A stretch of 64,000 bases of DNA, from positions 620,001 to 684,000 of the forward strand of contig NZ_JPVZ01000001.1 of assembly GCF_001662875.1 (NCBI RefSeq), in the 5' to 3' direction. The notes beneath the pieces are model-generated. The model searched no databases. It worked only from the letters and a program-made list of their open reading frames with translations, and had not been told where the DNA came from. Every line of letters starts with the position of its first letter. The stretch's first letter is position 1. The translations under genes were made by a program, and so were the position numbers. Shown here one piece after another: positions 57,934 to 64,000 of this stretch. This stretch comes from Thalassospira tepidiphila MCCC 1A03514. Its GTDB lineage: Bacteria > Pseudomonadota > Alphaproteobacteria > Rhodospirillales > Thalassospiraceae.

Positions 57934-59271
57934 CTATCTGAAATCAAACAGCTCCTGATGGAAGGCATAGCTGTGCAATCCGGCTGCGACCAAATCGTTT
58001 TTGACATCTTCGCCAAATTGGCGCGGCCCGCAGAACCAGACTTGGGCTTCTTGCCAATGGGCCACATCAGAACGGATTTTCTCGCCGGTCAGAAAACCAT
58101 CACGCGCATCGCGCCATTCACGCAACCGAACACCGGCACGCCCGGCCAGATCGTTGATCCGCGCCATCAATTCGGGATCGCAATGCGGCGCAACCTGATA
58201 AAAATCGATCTCAAGCTTTGCCGGATTGGCCACCAGATCTTCAAGCCAGGCAACAAACGGCGTCAGTCCAATACCCCCGGAAATCCAGATCTGATGGAGC
58301 TTTTCCCGATCCAGTACAAAGGTGCCATAAGGACCCTCAAGCGCCACCCGGTCGCCCGGCTTCAATGTTTCGTAAAGCGTGTTGGTATAGTCGCCGAGCT
58401 TCTTGGCGATAATGGTCAGGCCCGGAACCCCGTCACGCCAGGCAGACGCAATGGTAAACGGATGCGCTTCGTTGCTATTGCCAAACCGGACAAAGGCAAA
58501 CTGCCCGGCAAGGTGGCCTTTCCAACCGCCATCTGATCTGATCGCGATCTGAAGCGATTTCATCTCCGGAAGATAATCAACCTCGATCACCTCGCCGGTG
58601 GATCGGCGCCCGGCCCCGATTTGGCCAAACAGAACAATGATGGATGACACCGTGCCCACCAGCAACATCACCGCCAAAACATAGCCAACCGGTGTTGCCC
58701 AGTTGGTGAAATCAAGCAAAACGATGCTGTGATAAACCAGCACTAGATAGATCACGGCCAGAACCGTGTGTGTTCTGGCAAACCAGCGATACGGAATGCG
58801 CTTAATCAACGCGATCAGGATCAAGGCAACGGCAACATAAAACGCCCATTCCCCGACCGTTTCCGCCAGCCCGCGCTGCTCATTAAACAACGATTGCGCC
58901 CAATGCAGGCCCGCCCCATCGGGCCTCGGTCCACGCCGCCCCCGCTCCAGAAGGCCAAGTGCAACACCCCATTTCGGTGCCATCCGCCAGGCCCAGTGCA
59001 GGGTCGCGACGACAAGCACAGCAATGCCAAGCCACTTGTGCTGGCGATACGCCTTGTCCAAGCCGCCCAACCGTCGCGTCAGCCACACAGGTCGAACCGA
59101 CAACAACAAGATCAGGCTCATCATGCTGATCGCAAGGAAGCCAGAATACTGGACCATGAAATGGCGAAGGCTGATGAAACTGGATGCCGCAAAAAGATCG
59201 GGATTTGAAACCAGCCAGATACCGGTCACCGCCAGAACGAACCCAACAAAGACCTTTGAAATCGTTCTCAT
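57934..59271 (-). CDS. Ferric-reductase-like flavocytochrome
   Basis: The 445-residue protein has about six N-terminal transmembrane helices followed by FAD and NAD(P)H domains. The helices HKWLGIAVLVVATLH and THTVLAVIYLVLVYH carry His pairs spaced 13-14 residues apart, as for two b haems. The FAD region shows HPFTIASAW and the NAD region WISGGIGLTPFVAWL. It would carry electrons from NAD(P)H across the membrane to an acceptor such as ferric iron or another oxidant; the acceptor cannot be told. It stands alone on its strand. Confidence 0.88.
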   Translation of the reverse strand: MRTISKVFVGFVLAVTGIWLVSNPDLFAASSFISLRHFMVQYSGFLAISMMSLILLLSVRPVWLTRRLGGLDKAYRQHKWLGIAVLVVATLHWAWRMAPKWGVALGLLERGRRGPRPDGAGLHWAQSLFNEQRGLAETVGEWAFYVAVALILIALIKRIPYRWFARTHTVLAVIYLVLVYHSIVLLDFTNWATPVGYVLAVMLLVGTVSSIIVLFGQIGAGRRSTGEVIEVDYLPEMKSLQIAIRSDGGWKGHLAGQFAFVRFGNSNEAHPFTIASAWRDGVPGLTIIAKKLGDYTNTLYETLKPGDRVALEGPYGTFVLDREKLHQIWISGGIGLTPFVAWLEDLVANPAKLEIDFYQVAPHCDPELMARINDLAGRAGVRLREWRDARDGFLTGEKIRSDVAHWQEAQVWFCGPRQFGEDVKNDLVAAGLHSYAFHQELFDFR

Positions 59272-59408
59272 GACCGGCCTCCATCCTCAAATGAGTGATG
59301 CCGTGGGCGATTGAGCGCAAATATTTGCGCGCGCCCCGACATCAACCCGTTAAGGTTACCAGACCGCACTGGGTGGTTCGTTGCGATTCGTCAGTTCAGC
59401 GAAATAGA

Positions 59409-60575
59409 TCAGCTGTGCGATTGCAGGATCGCTTGGGCAATTTCGCGTTCGACATCTTCCGGATAGGCATAAAAGCCCGGCTTGAACGACGTCGCCCCGC
59501 CCGATGCCAGCCAGTCGATCCCGCGGATCAGAATGGCCGAGAACGGATCAAACAGATCCTTGCCCGATCCCCCCATGCCGGGGGCGAGGTTCAGCAAGCT
59601 GCCCCGGTTCAGCAGATACACCTCGCGACTATTATCCAGCTCGAACCGTTCGATATGGCGGCGCATTTTCGTGCGCGTCTGGGTATCAAGCCATTTGACG
59701 TCAATCTCGGTATTGGAATGCCCGACATTGACCAGGATCGCGCCGCGACGGCACTGCTTGATCTGCGCCGCACCCAGAATGCCCGAAAGGCCGGTGGCGG
59801 TCACAATGATTGCGTTTTCTTTCAGGCCATCTTCAAGGCTGACAACCCGGCAGCCATGATGCTGCGCCTCAAGGGCACGGACCGGATCGCGTTCGGCGAC
59901 AGACACCACCGCACCCAGATTGCGCGCCCGTTCGGCCACACCACGCCCGACCGGGCCAAAGCCGATCACAAGAACCGTGCGCCCATAAAGCGCAAGCCCC
60001 GTGACATTCGAAAAGACCGGCCACATTTCCTGTGCCACGTGGTGGCGGTTATGCAGGCGATCCTTGATCGCGATATCGTTCCAGTTAAAGACCGGGAAGG
60101 AATAATCAAGCTTCTCAACGCGATGCACACCAGTCGTGGTCGCTTCAAGCGCGCCATCGACCTTGTGGCCCTTCTTCACGAACGCCTCAATCAGCTCCCC
60201 GCCCATATCAGCAATGATGTCTGCGGGCTCGGACGACAGGATATCGATGCTTCGGGCATATTCATCGGGCGTCATGCCGGAAAAGGCATGGACCTCGACC
60301 CCATGGGCGGCAAGGTAGGCGGCGGCCGCGTCATCGGTGCTGTCAGGGTTACATGCGCCAACCTTGACCTTGGCGCCGGCCTTCACAAACGGCAGCAAGG
60401 TGGGAATGGTATCTTCAAGAACGTGCTGGAAACTGACGATGGTTTTGTCGCGCAGATCACGCTTGGCAACATAGTTTCCGTATTTCGCCGTCACCGGACA
60501 AATCACCTCGCGCCAGGCAAGGGTCTCGTCAGTGATCTGTTGGGCAAGGGCGGCGTCCTTGATGCGGCTGGTCAT
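59409..60575 (-). CDS. S-adenosylhomocysteinase-like NAD-binding protein with altered active site
   Basis: The 388-residue protein aligns over its length with S-adenosylhomocysteine hydrolase and keeps the NAD-binding motif GFGPVGRGVAERA and NVGHSNTEID. By comparison with the human enzyme it keeps the equivalents of His55 (SFQHVLED) and Lys186 (DIAIKDR), but residues matching Asp131, Glu156 and Asp190 appear to be Met (ADMGGE), Ala (EATTTGVH) and His (DRLHN). It also lacks the C-terminal dimer tail of typical hydrolases. SAH hydrolysis is therefore unlikely, and the reaction is unknown. It starts about 100 bp after the glutathione transferase gene on the same strand. Confidence 0.85.
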   Translation of the reverse strand: MTSRIKDAALAQQITDETLAWREVICPVTAKYGNYVAKRDLRDKTIVSFQHVLEDTIPTLLPFVKAGAKVKVGACNPDSTDDAAAAYLAAHGVEVHAFSGMTPDEYARSIDILSSEPADIIADMGGELIEAFVKKGHKVDGALEATTTGVHRVEKLDYSFPVFNWNDIAIKDRLHNRHHVAQEMWPVFSNVTGLALYGRTVLVIGFGPVGRGVAERARNLGAVVSVAERDPVRALEAQHHGCRVVSLEDGLKENAIIVTATGLSGILGAAQIKQCRRGAILVNVGHSNTEIDVKWLDTQTRTKMRRHIERFELDNSREVYLLNRGSLLNLAPGMGGSGKDLFDPFSAILIRGIDWLASGGATSFKPGFYAYPEDVEREIAQAILQSHS

Positions 60576-60630
60576 GAATTAGTCTCTTAACTTCGTGGGA
60601 CAATGAATGCCCTCCTAATTAAGGCCAGCC

Positions 60631-60665
60631 TGACCGGATGAAAAGCATTTGTCTCCATCCGGTCA
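60631..60665. repeat. Perfect 10-bp inverted repeat between the GST and SAHH-like genes
   Basis: TGACCGGATG and CATCCGGTCA are separated by 15 bp, 14 bp after the GST stop and about 55 bp before the SAHH-like start on the minus strand. There is no T-run, so it may be a weak terminator, a processing hairpin or an operator. Confidence 0.7.
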
Positions 60666-60678
60666 AAATCAACGGGGA

Positions 60679-61383
60679 TTAATCGCGGGCCGGGATGTTC
60701 AGTCCACGCTGAACGGCCGGCCGATCAAGGCCGCGCTCCAGCCACGCCGGAACGTTTTTAAACTCGTGATAATCAACAAGACTACCCGCGTCATAGAAAC
60801 CGATCAGGTTGCGCACCCAGCCAAGCGACGCAATGTCGGCAATGCTGTATTCATCGCCCATGATCCAGTCACGGTCCTCAAGGCGGGTTTCAAGCACGCC
60901 CAGAAGCCGCTTTGATTCCTTGCGATACCGATCCAGCGGACGCTTGTCCTCGATCTCCTTGCCGGCAAATTTGTGGAAGAAGCCAAGCTGGCCAAACATC
61001 GGGCCAAGCCCGCCCATCTGGAAATACACCCACTGGATCGCCTCGATCCGTTTGGCCGGATCGACAGGCAACAACTTGCCGGTCTTTTCCGCCAGATACT
61101 GAATGATCGCACCCGATTCAAACAGACCAAGCGGTTTGCCATTCGGTCCATGCGGATCAATGATTGCCGGGATTTTGCCATTCGGGTTCAGCGACAGAAA
61201 TTCCGGGGTCCAGGTTTCATCCTCACCGATATTGATCAGATGCGGCTCATAGTCCAGACCGGTTTCTTCCAGCATGATTGAAACCTTCACCCCGTTGGGC
61301 GTCGGCAGGGAATAAAGCTGGATAACGTCCGGATTTTGCGCAGGCCAGCGTTTGGTAATCTCGAAGCTCGACAGATCAGCCAT
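60679..61383 (-). CDS. Glutathione S-transferase, YfcG/YghU (Nu-class) type
   Basis: The 234-residue protein has the N-terminal thioredoxin-fold motif LYSLPTPNGVKVSIMLEE, where the Thr-Pro-Asn replaces the usual catalytic Tyr/Ser/Cys, the glutathione-binding NPNGKIPAIID and LFESGAIIQYLAE, and the C-terminal helical domain with SIADIASLGWV. Nu-class members reduce disulphides with two glutathiones. It lies in front of the SAHH-like gene and after the cyanase terminator. Confidence 0.92.
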   Translation of the reverse strand: MADLSSFEITKRWPAQNPDVIQLYSLPTPNGVKVSIMLEETGLDYEPHLINIGEDETWTPEFLSLNPNGKIPAIIDPHGPNGKPLGLFESGAIIQYLAEKTGKLLPVDPAKRIEAIQWVYFQMGGLGPMFGQLGFFHKFAGKEIEDKRPLDRYRKESKRLLGVLETRLEDRDWIMGDEYSIADIASLGWVRNLIGFYDAGSLVDYHEFKNVPAWLERGLDRPAVQRGLNIPARD

Positions 61384-61504
61384 GATAAAGCCCTTTTGAA
61401 ATCGTTATAGTGTTGACCATAACATTTAGATGATCCTTCGAAATGCGCCACCGGAAATCTGGCAACTTATTGTTTCCAGTCCGGTGCTCGCTGCTTTGGA
61501 ACCT

Positions 61505-61544
61505 TGCAAAAAACAAAACCGGCCTGCTTAAAACAGACCGGTTT
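61505..61544 (-). terminator. Rho-independent terminator after cyanase
   Basis: On the minus strand the stem AAACCGG-T-CTG / CAG-G-CCGGTTT, with one mismatch, is followed by TTGTTTTTT. It lies about 55 bp after the cynS stop. Confidence 0.85.
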
Positions 61545-61597
61545 CGTCTTCTGCGACTGCTCGTACCAGGTGACTGCGAACCACCGATTGGCTTGAA

Positions 61598-62038
61598 TTA
61601 CCAGGCGCGGTATTTCAGGAATTTACCATCAAGGGTAATGACAACGCGGTCGCCCTTCGGGTCTTCCTTGCGTTCGATATACATTTCGTAGTCGATCGCG
61701 CTCATGATGCCATCGCCGAATTTCTCGTGGATGATTTCCTTGATGGTTTCGCCGTACACACCAACGATTTCATACAGGCGATAGATCGCAGGATCGGTCG
61801 GCACGGCCTGATCCCAGATCTTCATCGGGCATTCCTGCATGACAGCCGATGCTTCAGGCGGCAGGTCAAACAGGGCGACCAGCATGTCGGCCTTGTCCTT
61901 TGGCGCGGAATTCATGCCAAAACAGACCGAAGTCGTCCACACCGGCGACATGCCGATTTTGCTGGCAACTTCTTCCCAGCCAAGGCCTTTGGCCTTTTTG
62001 GCTTCGATGATCATTTCTTTGACATCTGCTTTTTTCAC
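61598..62038 (-). CDS. cynS: Cyanate hydratase (cyanase)
   Basis: Cyanase breaks cyanate with bicarbonate into ammonia and carbon dioxide. The 146-residue protein has an N-terminal helix-turn-helix-like domain (about 1-70) and the C-terminal active-site domain with the catalytic residues equivalent to E. coli Arg96, Glu99 and Ser122, seen in YRLYEIVGVYGETIKEI and GIMSAIDYEMY. It is the last gene of an operon with an ABC importer, which identifies the importer substrate as cyanate with fair confidence. Confidence 0.96.
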   Translation of the reverse strand: MKKADVKEMIIEAKKAKGLGWEEVASKIGMSPVWTTSVCFGMNSAPKDKADMLVALFDLPPEASAVMQECPMKIWDQAVPTDPAIYRLYEIVGVYGETIKEIIHEKFGDGIMSAIDYEMYIERKEDPKGDRVVITLDGKFLKYRAW

Positions 62039-62075
62039 AGCTTTTCTCCTTCTAAGTAATCAGCGTGCAGGTGAT

Positions 62076-62984
62076 TTATTCCACCGGGCTGGTGGCCGGT
62101 TTGCGGTTGTCTTTGGGATCTGAAACCACCCCATGTGCGCCAAAACGCACGATGGATGGCTCGCTTGGCGTGCCTTCCTCCTGCTTGCCGGCAAGCGCCT
62201 TTGAGCGGGTGGCAAGGAATTCGACCAAGTGGTTTCGGATGTCGTAATAGTCGGAATGGTGAATGATGTTGGCCCGTTCGCGCGGGCGCGGGATATCGAC
62301 CTGAACCGATTCTGCGACACGGGCATAGGGCCCGTTGGTCATCAGCAAAATACGGTCAGCCAACAGGATGGCTTCATCCACATCATGGGTGATCATAAAC
62401 ACCGTCTGGTCCGATCCCGACCAGATGCGGATCAATTCATCCTGAATGCTGCCACGGGTCAGGGCATCAAGGGCCCCGAACGGCTCATCCAAAAGCAACA
62501 ATTCCGGCTGGATCGCAAAGGCACGCGCGATCGACACACGCTGACGCATCCCACCCGACAATTGCGACGGCTTGCGAAGCTCTGCCCCGCCAGCCAGCCC
62601 GACCATTTCCAGATACTTCATCGAATGATCGTGAACCTGTTTCTTGCTCCAGGATTTGTATCGGGCCTGAACGGCAAAGGTGACGTTCTTAAGCGCTGAT
62701 AACCACGGCAGCAGGGAATAGTTCTGAAACACGATCCCGCGATCAAGGCTGGGACCCGACACTTCCTTGCCATTCATGATGACCGCCCCTTCGGTCGGCT
62801 CATCAAGACCAGCCAGAATGTTCAGGATTGTCGATTTGCCACAGCCGGAATGGCCGATGATGCAAACAAACTCCCCCTTCTCGATCCCCAGATTGACGTT
62901 TTCAAACACCGTCAGGGCTTCACCGCCCTTGGGTGCCTGAAAACGTTTGGTCAGGTTCTGCAAACTCAGGAATGGTTTCGACAT
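62076..62984 (-). CDS. ABC transporter ATPase, nitrate/cyanate family (CynD/NrtD-like)
   Basis: The 302-residue ATPase has Walker [11 protein letters not shown]-loop FQNYSLLPW, signature [14 protein letters not shown] and Walker [14 protein letters not shown]. It belongs to the nitrate/taurine/cyanate import group. It sits between the permease and cynS genes, so it probably drives cyanate uptake. The C-terminal 40 residues are a short variable extension. Confidence 0.92.
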   Translation of the reverse strand: MSKPFLSLQNLTKRFQAPKGGEALTVFENVNLGIEKGEFVCIIGHSGCGKSTILNILAGLDEPTEGAVIMNGKEVSGPSLDRGIVFQNYSLLPWLSALKNVTFAVQARYKSWSKKQVHDHSMKYLEMVGLAGGAELRKPSQLSGGMRQRVSIARAFAIQPELLLLDEPFGALDALTRGSIQDELIRIWSGSDQTVFMITHDVDEAILLADRILLMTNGPYARVAESVQVDIPRPRERANIIHHSDYYDIRNHLVEFLATRSKALAGKQEEGTPSEPSIVRFGAHGVVSDPKDNRKPATSPVE

Positions 62985-62995
62985 ATCAGGTCTCC

Positions 62996-63826
62996 TTATT
63001 CCTGGTACTGCACAAGACGTGCGCAGTAGGCAAAGGCGGTATCAAGCAACATGCCGACAACACCGATCATCAGGATCGAGAACACCACGCTGGTCAGATC
63101 AAGGTTGTTCCATTCGTTCCAGACGTAGTAGCCAATCCCCGTCCCGCCCACGAGCATCTCGGCTGCGACAATCACAAGCCATGCAATGCCGATTGAAATC
63201 CGCATGCCGGTCAGGATGGTCGGTGCCGCAGCCGGCAAGATGACGATCCAGGCGGTTTTGAGCGGGCCCAGTTCATGGGTGCGCGCCACATTGACCCAGT
63301 CCTTGCGAACCCCGGCCACACCAAAGGCTGTGTTGATCAACATCGGCCAGATCGAACAGATAAAGATCACAAAGATCGCCGATGCCTGACTGTCCTGAAT
63401 GACAAACAGCGCAAGTGGCATCCATGCCAGCGGGGAAATCGGGCGAAGGACCTGAATAAACGGATCAAGCGCCTTGTACATCAAGGGCGACATCCCGATC
63501 AGGAATCCGACCGGAATGGCAATTGCCGCCGCAAGGAAATAACCGCTCAACACGCGATAAAGCGAATAACCGATCTGGATACCAATGCCCTTGTCGTTGG
63601 GACCGGCGTCATAGAACGGATTGCTGAGCTCTTCCCATGCCTTGGCGATCACGTCCGAGGGGGGCGGCACAGCGGCCTTTGGCTCTGCCCCGCCCATCAG
63701 AAGTTCATATTCCGTAAGTTCGCCAGCGAGTTGTTGTTTTGGGCTGGCGGCCTCCCAAAGACCAAGGAAGACCGCCAGCAGTACAAGTGACAACACCAAC
63801 GCCCTGGCATTGAGCGATGCCAGCAT
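62996..63826 (-). CDS. ABC transporter permease, nitrate/cyanate family (CynB/NrtB-like)
   Basis: The 276-residue protein has an N-terminal hydrophobic segment, about six membrane helices and the BPD-type EAA motif around [26 protein letters not shown]. It starts one base after the binding-protein stop and ends 11 bp before the ATPase, so the three transport genes are one operon with cynS. Confidence 0.92.
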   Translation of the reverse strand: MLASLNARALVLSLVLLAVFLGLWEAASPKQQLAGELTEYELLMGGAEPKAAVPPPSDVIAKAWEELSNPFYDAGPNDKGIGIQIGYSLYRVLSGYFLAAAIAIPVGFLIGMSPLMYKALDPFIQVLRPISPLAWMPLALFVIQDSQASAIFVIFICSIWPMLINTAFGVAGVRKDWVNVARTHELGPLKTAWIVILPAAAPTILTGMRISIGIAWLVIVAAEMLVGGTGIGYYVWNEWNNLDLTSVVFSILMIGVVGMLLDTAFAYCARLVQYQE

Positions 63827-63827
63827 A

Positions 63828-64000
63828 TCAGCTTACCCCTTTGCCGATGGCAAAGCTGTTGACATAGGCTTCAGGCTGATCGGGATCGAACGTCTTGCCC
63901 ATGATGGTATAGCTTTTGTAAGTCTCGGTCGGCGCTTCATAGCCAAGCTCTTTCATGATCTTGGCGCAATCGCTCGCGACATAGACTTCTTCGGCGATCT
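63828..64000 (-). CDS. ABC transporter substrate-binding protein, nitrate/cyanate family (C-terminal part, runs off the window)
   Basis: The 57 codons inside the window translate as the C-terminal end of a NrtA/CynA-type binding protein, with ASDCAKIMKELGYEAP and YKSYTIMGKTFDPDQPEAY. The stop TGA lies one base before the permease ATG. The rest of the gene, including its signal peptide, is beyond the right edge. With cynS and the other transporter genes it would deliver cyanate. Confidence 0.85.
   Translation of the reverse strand, partial: IAEEVYVASDCAKIMKELGYEAPTETYKSYTIMGKTFDPDQPEAYVNSFAIGKGVS

Overview
The window is chromosomal DNA from an alphaproteobacterium, most likely a marine or soil heterotroph of the Rhodospirillales; Thalassospira is my best guess from overall gene content, without a database search. 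The evidence is the alphaproteobacterial cytochrome c oxidase operon order, the ethylmalonyl-CoA pathway genes, paired CheZ proteins, a tandem glycine riboswitch before gcvT, and an even, moderately GC-rich composition. I see no prophage, insertion sequence, integron or CRISPR array.

Layout. 1-3.8 kb: cytochrome c maturation operon ccmF(partial)-ccmG-ccmH-ccmI. 3.8-9 kb: a small membrane protein with a soluble lytic transglycosylase, a family 4-like uracil-DNA glycosylase, and ETF:ubiquinone oxidoreductase. 9-15.5 kb: an accessory catabolic locus with an aldehyde dehydrogenase and a beta-hydroxyacid-type dehydrogenase on one strand, and a LysR regulator, a DUF3100-like membrane protein, a second small membrane protein and an M20 amidohydrolase on the other. 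Two near-identical 19-bp palindromes bracket lysR. 15.7-25.7 kb: TPR lipoprotein, ispE, tRNA-Gln, a GAF/degenerate-GGDEF protein, a ROK kinase, an M16 peptidase with thrC, a cNMP-binding protein and an M32 carboxypeptidase. 25.8-32 kb: aa3-type oxidase operon ctaC-ctaD-ctaB-small membrane protein-ctaG-ctaE-DUF983-SURF1. 32.8-39 kb: two cheZ paralogues, yqgE, an ScsB/DsbD-like thiol reductase, a peroxiredoxin and an unknown protein. 39-44 kb: glycine cleavage operon gcvT-H-PA-PB behind a tandem glycine riboswitch. 44-50 kb: a lipoprotein, ispH-thrB-rnhA and a GGDEF-EAL protein. 50-55.5 kb: ecm, ccr and mcd, three consecutive steps of the ethylmalonyl-CoA pathway. 55.7-64 kb: a soluble chemoreceptor with PilZ and C-terminal sensor domains, a ferric-reductase-like flavocytochrome, an S-adenosylhomocysteinase-like protein with a lost active site, a glutathione transferase, and a cyanase with an ABC importer.

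The genes describe an aerobic heterotroph that respires through cytochrome c and aa3 oxidase, feeds acyl-CoA electrons into quinone (ETF-QO, Mcd), assimilates acetyl-CoA through the ethylmalonyl-CoA route, recovers one-carbon units and ammonia from glycine, and can take nitrogen from cyanate. Behaviour is tied to c-di-GMP and chemotaxis signalling. The best candidates for undescribed biology are the LysR/DUF3100/M20/dehydrogenase locus with its paired operators, the active-site-deficient S-adenosylhomocysteinase homologue, and the multi-domain soluble chemoreceptor.
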